6,096 nt of DNA from Acidimicrobiia bacterium (GCA_030623545.1 JAUXLW010000084.1:1-6096); one strand, 5' to 3'. Shown: positions 1-5,523, counted from the stretch's first letter. Numbers and translations are program-made. The notes: a model not told the origin generated them from the letters alone.

Positions 1-812
1 CCAATGTCGCCGGTACGAGGCGCCCTCCCCACGGCCACCAGCACGGTGTCGACTTCCACCGACTCGTCCCCGAAGGGAACAACAACCGTGTCTCCCCGCC
101 GTTCCGGCTCCCCCACCGTCACCCCCGTGCGGACCGTCAGCCCCCGTGCCTTCAACTGCCTCTCAAGAGCCCGAGCGGCCTGCGGCTCGGCTCCGGGGAC
201 GATCTGGTCCATCATCTCGAAAAGATGGACCTCGTTTCCGAGATCCACCAAAAGGGAAGCAAACTCGCAGCCGATGGCCCCGGCTCCGATGATGGCTACT
301 CGCCCGGGGCTCGAGCTCCAGTCGAGAGCATGGTCTGAGCTGAGGATCTTGTCCCCGTCGAACTCATACCCGGGAATCGCCCTTGGCACGGAACCGGTGG
401 CGATGATGACATTGGCTGCCTCCAACTCCTGCTGCCCTTCGGCAGTCTCGACCAGCACCTTGCCGGGACCGCTCAGGCGGCCGTAGCCGTCGATCACATC
501 GACTTTGCGTTGCTTCAGCAAGCCGGCAAGGCCGCTGACCAACTGGTCTACAACCCGATCCTTACGGGCCAGGCCCTGGGCCCAGTCGAAGCTCGGAGAT
601 CCGACCTGCACTCCGAAATCGGCTGAATCTCGCACTGTTGTGAACACGCCGGCCGCCTCCAACCACGCCTTAGCGGGGATGCAGCCCCTGAGGAGACAGG
701 TTCCACCGACACGGTCTTTCTCGACCATTGCCACACTGAGGCCGAAATTATGGGCGTAAAGGGCGGCGGAATAGCCCCCGGGCCCGCCCCCGATGATGAC
801 GACGTCGTACAC
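1..812 (-). CDS. lpdA: Dihydrolipoyl dehydrogenase (E3), C-terminus cut by window edge
   Basis: This FAD-dependent enzyme reoxidises dihydrolipoyl groups of 2-oxoacid dehydrogenase or glycine-cleavage complexes and passes the electrons to NAD+ in the cytoplasm. Translated from GTG 812, the visible 270 residues show the N-terminal FAD-binding GGGPGG (residues 8-13), the ribose-binding acidic residue E31, the redox disulfide motif GTCLLRGCIPAK (37-48, with C39 and C44 in the C-x4-C spacing of class I flavoprotein disulfide reductases), ATGS (138-141), and the NAD-binding GAGAIG (176-181). A VGRAP stretch near residue 262 begins the second FAD-contacting segment. The dimerisation domain with the catalytic His-Glu pair lies beyond the window; family members are about 460-470 residues. 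The GTG start is fixed by a perfect AGGAGG eight bases upstream. Mycothione or mercuric reductases share the fold, but the CLLRGCIPAK form fits E3 best. It is transcribed divergently from the 912 operon. Confidence 0.93.
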   Translation of the reverse strand, partial: MYDVVIIGGGPGGYSAALYAHNFGLSVAMVEKDRVGGTCLLRGCIPAKAWLEAAGVFTTVRDSADFGVQVGSPSFDWAQGLARKDRVVDQLVSGLAGLLKQRKVDVIDGYGRLSGPGKVLVETAEGQQELEAANVIIATGSVPRAIPGYEFDGDKILSSDHALDWSSSPGRVAIIGAGAIGCEFASLLVDLGNEVHLFEMMDQIVPGAEPQAARALERQLKARGLTVRTGVTVGEPERRGDTVVVPFGDESVEVDTVLVAVGRAPRTGDI

Positions 813-820
813 GCGTAGTG

Positions 821-826
821 CCTCCT
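821..826 (-). promoter_or_regulatory. Shine-Dalgarno AGGAGG of lpdA
   Basis: On the minus strand AGGAGG is followed by an eight-base spacer and GTG at 812. This ideal site sets the lpdA start at GTG although no ATG is nearby. It is the strongest ribosome binding site in the window. Confidence 0.85.
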
Positions 827-837
827 ACAACCCGTCG

Positions 838-843
838 ATCCTA
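838..843 (-). promoter_or_regulatory. Candidate -10 box (TAGGAT) for lpdA
   Basis: TAGGAT fits the actinobacterial TANNNT -10 pattern and would start a transcript around 831, leaving a short leader that contains the AGGAGG site. No good -35 hexamer is seen 16-18 bases upstream. That position is occupied by the CACTGTGC direct repeats, so an activator or repressor could act there. This is assigned by pattern only. Confidence 0.35.
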
Positions 844-872
844 GTGCCGTGCACTGTGCGACACTGTGCCGT
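843..872. repeat. Nested short direct and inverted repeats in divergent promoter region
   Basis: Three patterns overlap in 30 bases. CACTGTGC occurs at 852-859 and 862-869, exactly ten bases apart (one helical turn). GTGCCGT occurs at 844-850 and 866-872. AGTGC (843-847) and GCACT (851-855) form an inverted repeat around CGT. The array sits just upstream of the candidate lpdA -10 and between two divergent genes, as an operator would. No regulator family is recognised. Confidence 0.4.
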
Positions 873-899
873 CAGGAGTTCCCCAACTGTGGGCAGGGA

Positions 900-905
900 T
901 AGGGT
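900..905 (+). promoter_or_regulatory. Candidate -10 box (TAGGGT), possible leaderless start at 912
   Basis: TAGGGT matches TANNNT and ends six bases before the GTG at 912, so transcription would begin at or next to the start codon, as in actinobacterial leaderless mRNAs. The competing reading is that the purine-rich GGGATAGGGTGAGGGG stretch is simply a ribosome binding region. No -35 box is evident. Confidence 0.3.
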
Positions 906-911
906 GAGGGG

Positions 912-1004
912 GTGAAAACTCGCTACCTGATAATCACCGCCTTGATCACCGCGCTGGTCATATTGGGTGCCGGCGCCTGGTGGCTGTATGTCCGGAGCGT
1001 GTGA
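912..1004 (+). CDS. Tiny single-pass membrane protein, 30 residues
   Basis: This is a GTG-initiated ORF of 30 codons. The product has a short basic N-terminus (VKTRY), one hydrophobic segment of about 22 residues (6-27, rich in Ile, Leu, Ala and Gly and closing with WWLY), and a basic VRSV tail, as expected for one inner-membrane helix with little outside it. No family is recognised. Its stop TGA is followed immediately by the GTG of the next gene with no gap, and that gene overlaps the hydrolase by four bases, so the three are probably translated from one message. Purines and a TAGGGT box lie just upstream. It could alternatively be a leader peptide that serves mainly to couple translation. 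Its small size limits certainty. Confidence 0.55.
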   Translation: MKTRYLIITALITALVILGAGAWWLYVRSV

Positions 1005-1382
1005 GTGGCCTCCGAACTGACGCTGCCAATGCCGGACTTGTGGCTGCTCGCAAGTGGAAAGAGTGTTGTTGCCTTCGCTTCCCGCCATGCCGTAGACCTC
1101 AACGACGAGTTGGAGCTGGCGCCGGGACCGCCCCGGCCGGTGGCTGAGCTCAAAGCTGAGCCCGGGGCGGTGGTGGAGCCGTCCGCGCTCGACGATCTGA
1201 CGGCTCTGGTCATAGGGGTTCAGCCGGCTTCTTCACTCAGCCCGGAATCGGACAACAACTTCTTGACAATTCTCCCCGAGGGAGACGTCCTGATTCTCCG
1301 GGTCTACCGGGAGAATCGGCCGGTGTTGGATGACGCCGAGTTCGAGGCACTACGGGCCGAAGCGGAAGCAGAGTTTCATTGA
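1005..1382 (+). CDS. Hypothetical protein, 125 residues, possibly ASCH/PUA-like
   Basis: No family is firmly recognised. The protein has no signal peptide or membrane segment and should be cytosolic. A stretch around residues 15-40 (LLASGKSVVAF, then DLNDELELAPG) loosely recalls the substrate-groove strand and the GD-type turn of ASCH/PUA-like domains. The C-terminus (from about 100) is an acidic Glu/Ala-rich helix. The resemblance is weak and rests on pattern memory only, so no function is assigned. The GTG start directly abuts the TGA of the 30-residue membrane peptide, and the TGA stop overlaps the TTG of the hydrolase in TTGA, so translation is coupled on both sides. Codon third positions are mostly G or C, supporting this frame over the antisense ORFs covering it. 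Confidence 0.75.
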   Translation: MASELTLPMPDLWLLASGKSVVAFASRHAVDLNDELELAPGPPRPVAELKAEPGAVVEPSALDDLTALVIGVQPASSLSPESDNNFLTILPEGDVLILRVYRENRPVLDDAEFEALRAEAEAEFH

Positions 1383-1999
1383 ATCGAATCGAGCTCGGGA
1401 CCGCAGACGGAGTGCGCCTCGAGGGACGCTGGGACGAGCCACCCGAGCCTCACAGCGCGCTCGTGTTCTGCCACCCCCATCCACAGCACGGCGGCACAAT
1501 GACCTCACCCCTCATGCACAAAGTAACCAAAGGGCTTGTCGGCGACGGCTTCTCAGTGCTGCGGTTCAACTTCCGCGGAATCGGCGCTTCATCCGGCGAA
1601 TGGGGTGGCGGCGAAGGCGAAGTGAATGACGTGGCGGCGGCAATGGAGCAAGCCGCAAGCCGGGGATTTCCGCTGGCCCTCGGCGGATGGTCTTTCGGGG
1701 CTGCTACGGCGCTGAGATGGCAAGCGCGCTCAGGCGACTCCACCCCGTACGCCGGCATTGCCCCGCCCGTGAATACCGAGTACATGCGATCACCGCCTCG
1801 ATCACCCGAACTGGCTGAGGCCCGGCGACTCTTCATAATCGGCGACCGCGATCAGTTCATAACAGTTGAGGATCTCGAGTCGTATGCCCTCTCAATCGGG
1901 GCAACTGTGGATGTGATCAAGGGAAGCGACCATTTCTTCTATTTCCGAGAAGAGCGGGTGGCAGAGCTGATGGCCGGGTTCTTGCGGACTACTAACTGA
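1379..1999 (+). CDS. Alpha/beta hydrolase, COG2945-like
   Basis: This is a cytosolic alpha/beta-hydrolase of 206 residues, the usual size for small predicted hydrolases of the COG2945 type. In order: oxyanion-region HPHPQHGG (32-39), an NFRGIGASSG turn (64-73), nucleophile elbow GWSFG (103-107, Ser105), acid loop GDRD (155-158, catalytic Asp156 or Asp158), and the catalytic His185 in GSDHFF. All catalytic positions are intact, so it should be active on an ester or acyl-type substrate, but the sequence does not identify which. The TTG start overlaps the previous stop by four bases (TTGA). The first strand begins right after it, and the first in-frame ATG would remove the HPHP motif, so TTG is preferred. 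The last eight bases overlap the 3' end of the minus-strand 68-residue gene. Confidence 0.9.
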   Translation: MNRIELGTADGVRLEGRWDEPPEPHSALVFCHPHPQHGGTMTSPLMHKVTKGLVGDGFSVLRFNFRGIGASSGEWGGGEGEVNDVAAAMEQAASRGFPLALGGWSFGAATALRWQARSGDSTPYAGIAPPVNTEYMRSPPRSPELAEARRLFIIGDRDQFITVEDLESYALSIGATVDVIKGSDHFFYFREERVAELMAGFLRTTN

Positions 2000-2198
2000 C
2001 GGGCTGAAATCCCCGATTGCGGGCTTCTGCCAGGGTGTCGGGCGCAATAGCCGACAACATGTTCCTTTCGGTGAGGGATTCGGCCTCAACCCGGGCTTCG
2101 AGGGTTGCGAACTGCGACTCGTCGTCGCAGTCGTAGACAATCATTTCATCGCGTACACCGACGAAACGGTTCTCCCCAAAGCGCAGCAGGCGTCCCAT
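1992..2198 (-). CDS. Hypothetical protein, 68 residues
   Basis: No family is recognised. The product is a small soluble protein without signal or membrane segment. It begins with a short basic stretch (MGRLLRFGENRF) leading into an apparent strand-turn-strand (FVGVRDEMIVYDCDD), then a charged helical half rich in Glu, Ala and Leu. The ATG at 2198 has AAGGAG four bases upstream, followed by more purines, giving a good if slightly close ribosome binding site and favouring a real gene. It lies 38 bases downstream of the SnoaL-like stop on the same strand, so it is either the last operon gene or separately transcribed. Its 3' end overlaps the hydrolase tail by eight bases in the convergent orientation. 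Confidence 0.65.
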   Translation of the reverse strand: MGRLLRFGENRFVGVRDEMIVYDCDDESQFATLEARVEAESLTERNMLSAIAPDTLAEARNRGFQPVS

Positions 2199-2211
2199 CC
2201 CTCTCCTTCTC

Positions 2212-2239
2212 TAGTGCCCCGACCAGCGACAGTGCACTA
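2212..2239. repeat. Inverted repeat TAGTGC...GCACTA upstream of the 68-residue gene
   Basis: TAGTGC at 2212-2217 pairs with GCACTA at 2234-2239 across 16 bases. The right arm lies in the 8-base palindrome AGTGCACT (2231-2238). It covers the gap between the SnoaL-like stop and the next gene, and could be an operator or a weak RNA hairpin. There is no T-tract, so an intrinsic terminator is unlikely. Confidence 0.35.
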
Positions 2240-2671
2240 ACTGGCGCCTTCGGCCCAGGTTCGCCAGTCTTCGCCCTCGGCCATGTCGGCCGGGTCCGGT
2301 TGCTCGGCGAGCAGGGTGCCGTCGTCTATCTCGTCTGAGTAGTCGATGTGCTCGATCAGCTCCTCGCCGTTCTCATCCCCGTCGGCGAATGTGAACCGGA
2401 AGTAGCCCATGCGCCGGTAAATGTGGGTTTCGCCTGGAATCCAGGCCACAAGCACCGGCTCGTCTCCCAGCTCGCCCCGGGTGGAGACGATCCCGGGATA
2501 TGCCAGCACCAATTCGCCGATTCCCTGCATAGTGATGTCGGCGCCGGTGCCTCCAAAAAAGGGCGCCGATACTTCCGCATCGAGAAGCTCACGGATGCCT
2601 TCGAGATCGCGGGCGTTGAAGAAGTCGACAAGTTCGTCGACCACCGCTTCTTCGGTGGAGTAATCAGTCAT
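2237..2671 (-). CDS. SnoaL/NTF2-like domain protein, 144 residues
   Basis: The N-terminus (VVDELVDFFNARDLEGIREL, about residues 10-29) is the paired-helix opening typical of SnoaL-like NTF2-fold proteins, followed by the FFGGTG turn. The strands at about 65-115 (EPVLVAWIPG, YRRMGYFRFTF, ELIEHIDYSDE) are the curved sheet that ends such folds. The C-terminal 25 residues are acidic and probably disordered. Members may be small-molecule isomerases, hydrolases or simple binding proteins; nothing here fixes a substrate. There is no signal peptide. The ATG at 2671 overlaps the stop of the upstream 54-codon ORF as ATGA, which suggests coupled translation. A TGAGG lies only two bases upstream, too close to serve well alone. 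An operon link to the mutase is likely, but a functional link is not shown. Confidence 0.82.
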   Translation of the reverse strand: MTDYSTEEAVVDELVDFFNARDLEGIRELLDAEVSAPFFGGTGADITMQGIGELVLAYPGIVSTRGELGDEPVLVAWIPGETHIYRRMGYFRFTFADGDENGEELIEHIDYSDEIDDGTLLAEQPDPADMAEGEDWRTWAEGAS

Positions 2672-2832
2672 GGCCTCAGTCTACGTACCGGCTCACCGAC
2701 CATGAGCTCGTAGGCGGGGGGAGGCTGAATGCTCAATCGGTGCCAGGGAATGGAGCTGGGCGCCAGCGAGAAGTAGACCGCCAGGAAGGCTTCCACCAGC
2801 CTGGTCCGCAGGTCAGATCCACGCCGGTTCAC
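2668..2832 (-). CDS. Possible small protein, 54 residues, between mutase and SnoaL-like gene
   Basis: The 141 bases between the mutase stop (2813) and the SnoaL-like start (2671) are open in one frame. The ORF ends in ATGA, its TGA overlapping the ATG of the next gene. The most likely start is GTG at 2832, inside the mutase end, with GGTGG about five bases upstream; GTG 2796 is an alternative. The product is basic, with a hydrophobic patch (LVEAFLAVYFSLAPSSIPW, 12-30) and a proline-rich IQPPPAYELMVGEP stretch (35-48). No family is recognised. The overlap at both ends and the otherwise unexplained gap argue for a gene. Its size and the weak start argue against it. Confidence 0.42.
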   Translation of the reverse strand: MNRRGSDLRTRLVEAFLAVYFSLAPSSIPWHRLSIQPPPAYELMVGEPVRRLRP

Positions 2833-4456
2833 GGTATCCACCGAACACCTCCCGCAGGGTCTCGACAATTTCACCTTCCGTGGCCCGCACTCTGGCTGCT
2901 TCGACGATGAGCTCCATCAGGTTGGCGTCGCCTTCGGCCCCGGCCCGTAGGGCTTCCCGGGCTGCAGACACGGCGTCCTCATCACGATCGGCTCGCAACC
3001 CGGCCAGAGTGTGGCGCTGCTCCTCTTCGATTTCCGTACCGATTCGAAGGATGTTGATGTCCTCCTCATCTTCGCGGACGTAGCGATTCACGCCGACGAT
3101 TCCTCGCTCGCCTGCCGTCACCTTCTTCTCGAACTCGTACGCGGAATCGGAAATCTGGCCCTGAAACCAGCCCTCTTCGATGCCGCGCAGGACTCCGGCC
3201 AGCATCGAACCGGATCCTTTGCGATCGATTGCCGCAAACAGCTCCTCGGCAGCAGCCTCCGCCTGGTCGGTGAGCTGCTCCACATACCACGATCCGCCCA
3301 GCGGGTCGACGGTGTCGGCCGTCCCGGTCTCTTCGGCGATGACCTGCTGGGTACGCAGCGCCAGCTCGGCGGCTTCCCTGGTCGGCAGGGCATAGACCTC
3401 GTCGAGCGCGTTGGTGTGCAGACTCTGGGTGCCCCCCATCACGGCGGCCAGGGCTTCGATGGCGATGCGGACCACGTTGTTGTATGGCTGCTGGGCGGTG
3501 AGGGAAACACCAGATGTCTGGGTGTGAAAGCGCAGCTTGAGCGATCGTTCATCCGTCGCCCCGTACCGCTCTCTCATCCAGCGAGCCCAAATGCGCCGGG
3601 CTGCCCGGTACTTAGCAATTTCCTCGAAGAAATCGATGTGGGCGTCGAAGAAGAACGAGAACCGGGGGACGAACGAGTCGACTTCCAGGCCCCGGTCGCG
3701 GCACGCCTCAACGTAGGCAAAGCCGTCGGCAAGCGTGAACGCCAGCTCTTGCACCGCCGTGGCACCCGCCTCACGAATGTGATACCCGCTGATCGAAATG
3801 GTATTCCACAGCGGTACCCGGTCTCGACAGAACTCGACTTGATCAACCAGCATTCGCAGGTGCGGCTTCGGCGGAAACAGCCATTCTTTCTGGGCGATGT
3901 ACTCCTTGAGGATGTCATTTTGCAACGTGCCGGCCAGTCGATCCCAGGAAACACCCTGTTCTTCGGCAGACACGAGCAGGAATCCGAACAGAACTTGAGC
4001 CGGGCCATTGATCGTCATCGATACCGAAACCTCATCGAGCGGAATTCCGTCCATCAAGGCATTCATGTCATCTGCTGAATCGACCGCGACCCCACAGTGA
4101 CCCACCTCACCTAGTGCTCGTGACGAGTCACTGTCGTATCCCATCAGGGTGGGCATGTCGAAAGCCACAGACAGTCCGCCCTGACCTTCGGCCAGCAAAT
4201 GGCGAAAACGGGCGTTGGTCTTCTTGACTGAGGCGAACCCGGCGAACTGGCGCATGGTCCAGAGGCGCCCCCGATAGCCGGTCGCATGGATGCCCCGGGT
4301 ATACGGGTATAGGCCCGGATAACCAATGCGCTCGGGCGGATCCCCCTCCGGGGGGAGACCGAGACCCGGCACCGGTTCACCCGACAGCGAGCTAAAATCT
4401 GACTGCCGCTCGGGCCCTTCGCCTGCGAGCTCTTCCCACCTGGCCCGGTCGCTCAC
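2813..4456 (-). CDS. icmA: Acyl-CoA mutase large subunit, isobutyryl-CoA mutase type
   Basis: This is the substrate-binding TIM-barrel subunit of an adenosylcobalamin-dependent acyl-CoA mutase, 547 residues. The start region YPYTRGIHATGYRGR (50-64), AFDMPTLMGYDSD (98-110), LQNDILKEY (178-186), SGYH (223-226), the QTSG region near 313 and GGTQSLHTN (341-349) are all present. Relative to Propionibacterium methylmalonyl-CoA mutase numbering, Tyr89 is replaced by Phe71 and Arg207 by Gln189. This Phe/Gln pair marks isobutyryl-CoA mutases, which interconvert isobutyryl- and n-butyryl-CoA. The radical-handling Tyr243/His244 pair is kept (Y225/H226). No DxHxxG cobalamin motif or C-terminal Rossmann domain exists, so a separate small subunit is needed; none is in the window. 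GTG 4456 overlaps the upstream stop as GTGA with AGGGGA seven bases away; GTG 4459 is the alternative. Methylmalonyl-CoA mutase is the main competing name. Confidence 0.92.
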   Translation of the reverse strand: MSDRARWEELAGEGPERQSDFSSLSGEPVPGLGLPPEGDPPERIGYPGLYPYTRGIHATGYRGRLWTMRQFAGFASVKKTNARFRHLLAEGQGGLSVAFDMPTLMGYDSDSSRALGEVGHCGVAVDSADDMNALMDGIPLDEVSVSMTINGPAQVLFGFLLVSAEEQGVSWDRLAGTLQNDILKEYIAQKEWLFPPKPHLRMLVDQVEFCRDRVPLWNTISISGYHIREAGATAVQELAFTLADGFAYVEACRDRGLEVDSFVPRFSFFFDAHIDFFEEIAKYRAARRIWARWMRERYGATDERSLKLRFHTQTSGVSLTAQQPYNNVVRIAIEALAAVMGGTQSLHTNALDEVYALPTREAAELALRTQQVIAEETGTADTVDPLGGSWYVEQLTDQAEAAAEELFAAIDRKGSGSMLAGVLRGIEEGWFQGQISDSAYEFEKKVTAGERGIVGVNRYVREDEEDINILRIGTEIEEEQRHTLAGLRADRDEDAVSAAREALRAGAEGDANLMELIVEAARVRATEGEIVETLREVFGGYREPAWI

Positions 4457-4881
4457 CACTCTTCCCCTTCCACGGCGCTCCCCACGGCACCGATGCTGAC
4501 CAGATAGGCTGCTTCGCCCGCTAACACCAGTCGGACATCATCGGGGGAGTACCCGGCCGGCCGGCCAATCTGGTCGAGGATGAACCGGGCGGCGTCGTCC
4601 GAATTTCCCACTCGCACCGGCTCGAGCTTCCCGGCGCCCCGGGGGGAGATCCCCTGTAGATACACCACCTCCCACTCGAGGATCCGGCGGATGTCTTCCC
4701 GACCGAGCCGGCCGTATTCCCCAACCTGTTGCTCGACGAATTCGACGGCATCGTCGAGCACATAGGTGAGTTGCTCGGGCACCGAGCGCTGCATCGCCTC
4801 TTGCCACACAAGGGCTGCTGCCAGACCGAAGAGAAGCGCCACGAGGAGTGCTCCCAGAAGCAAAGGGCTCATGTCCATCAT
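4453..4881 (-). CDS. Membrane-anchored protein with a duplicated ~37-residue unit, 142 residues
   Basis: No named family is recognised. Residues 5-25 form one hydrophobic helix (SPLLLGALLVALLFGLAAAL) after a short N-terminus, so the protein is probably an N-terminally anchored membrane protein. The rest is two copies of one unit, residues 42-78 and 94-130, aligning without gaps. Shared positions include DDA, F, Q, G, D, R, L, E, YL and I, ending in E-x2-YL-x2-I. Each copy looks like two amphipathic helices around a short turn. The ATG at 4881 has AGAGGG ten bases upstream; ATG 4878 and 4872 are alternatives. Its TGA overlaps the mutase GTG, so it is probably first in the mutase operon and coupled to it. 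A role in mutase function is only inferred from that overlap. Confidence 0.8.
   Translation of the reverse strand: MMDMSPLLLGALLVALLFGLAAALVWQEAMQRSVPEQLTYVLDDAVEFVEQQVGEYGRLGREDIRRILEWEVVYLQGISPRGAGKLEPVRVGNSDDAARFILDQIGRPAGYSPDDVRLVLAGEAAYLVSIGAVGSAVEGEEW
4492..4602 (-). repeat. Second copy of internal protein duplication
   Basis: This encodes residues 94-130 of the membrane-anchored protein (SDDAARF to YLVSI). It aligns without gaps to the copy at 4648-4758 with an offset of 52 residues, with 13 identical positions out of 37. The DNA of the copies has diverged, so the duplication is old. Confidence 0.7.
4648..4758 (-). repeat. First copy of internal protein duplication
   Basis: This encodes residues 42-78 of the membrane-anchored protein (LDDAVEF to YLQGI). 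The conserved skeleton is DDA-x2-F-x3-Q-x-G-x8-D-x-R-x2-L-x2-E-x2-YL-x2-I, with hydrophobic exchanges at V49/I101, V53/I105, I64/V116 and I67/V119. Confidence 0.7.
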
Positions 4882-4945
4882 GCTACCGGCACCCTCTGAA
4901 CCAGGAGCTCGGGACGAAATCGCCCAAATAAACTCGAGCGGCCCC

Positions 4946-4951
4946 TATTCT
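4946..4951 (+). promoter_or_regulatory. Candidate -10 box (TATTCT) giving a leaderless DUF3105 mRNA
   Basis: TATTCT fits TANNNT and ends eight bases before the GTG at 4960. No Shine-Dalgarno sequence precedes that GTG; the intervening bases are pyrimidine-rich then GCGGCC. A start at or next to the GTG would make a leaderless transcript. An A/T patch (CAAATAAA, 4924-4931) lies near the -35 position but is not a consensus hexamer. Confidence 0.4.
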
Positions 4952-4959
4952 CTGCGGCC

Positions 4960-5523
4960 GTGGCCACCAGTACGAATTCGGGAGTGAATTGGAAGGCCCT
5001 CGCCATCGGGACTGGCGGGGTACTCGCCACCGCGGGCTTGATCTGGTTGGTCGTCAGCGGAGTTGAGACCGGGAGGGGCGAGCGACCCGATGCCCCGGCC
5101 GGGGTCGAGACTTTCACCGCTATCAATGCCCAGCACATCGACGGGGCCATCGACTACGGAACCACCGACCCTCCCCCCGGCGGCAATCACAACACGCAAT
5201 GGCATGCTTGCGGCTTCTACGACAACGAGATCCGGACCGAGAACGCCGTGCACTCGATGGAGCACGGTGTGGTCTGGATTACCTACCGGGCCGGCTTGTC
5301 CGACGATGAAACCAGCATCCTCGAGAGCCTCGGCCGCCGCTCCGAGACCATCGTCAGCCTCTTCCCGGGCCAGAGCGCGCCCGTCATCGCCACCGCGTGG
5401 GGCAATCAGCTCAAGCTGCAAAGCGCCACCGACGATCGGCTCGACCAGTTCCACGGTGCGTTCCGCGATGCCCCCTCGGCCCCCGAGCCCCTGGCCAGCT
5501 GCGCCAACGGGATCGTTACCTAA
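4960..5523 (+). CDS. DUF3105 family membrane-anchored protein, 187 residues
   Basis: After a short polar N-terminus comes one hydrophobic helix (about 13-33, LAIGTGGVLATAGLIWLVV), placing the remaining domain outside the cytoplasm. The domain shows the landmarks I associate with DUF3105: H59, then Y66, PPPGGNH (71-77), W81, C84-G-x-Y, E94, VHSMEHG (97-103), TAWG (145-148), F164, PEP (175-177) and a late Cys181. H98, E101 and H102 could bind a metal, and C84 with C181 could form a disulfide; both are inferences. The biochemical role of the family is unknown. The GTG start lacks a ribosome binding site and is probably leaderless; GTG 4984 is a less likely alternative because it trims the polar N-terminus. 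The TAA overlaps the convergent thioredoxin-like gene by four bases. Confidence 0.87.
   Translation: MATSTNSGVNWKALAIGTGGVLATAGLIWLVVSGVETGRGERPDAPAGVETFTAINAQHIDGAIDYGTTDPPPGGNHNTQWHACGFYDNEIRTENAVHSMEHGVVWITYRAGLSDDETSILESLGRRSETIVSLFPGQSAPVIATAWGNQLKLQSATDDRLDQFHGAFRDAPSAPEPLASCANGIVT

Noticed and set aside
4..759. Plus-strand ORFs over lpdA
   Set aside because: They are low-complexity Ser/Thr/Pro/Arg-rich translations opposite intact flavoprotein motifs; shadow frames.
2003..2022. Short AATC-CCC-GATT hairpin after the hydrolase stop
   Set aside because: It has only four paired bases, lies inside the convergent 68-residue gene and has no T-tract, so it is not a credible terminator.
2348..2713. 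121-codon plus-strand ORF over the SnoaL-like gene
   Set aside because: It looks protein-like, but it is the complement of a recognisable NTF2-type fold in a coupled operon and has no ribosome binding site.
3011..4078. 355-codon ORF antisense to the mutase
   Set aside because: It is a mirror frame of a strongly conserved mutase gene; GC-rich codon bias opens such frames. It lacks a ribosome binding site or recognisable domain.
4945..5454. 169-codon minus-strand ORF over the DUF3105 gene
   Set aside because: The plus strand has a membrane helix and family landmarks; the minus frame is an antisense shadow.
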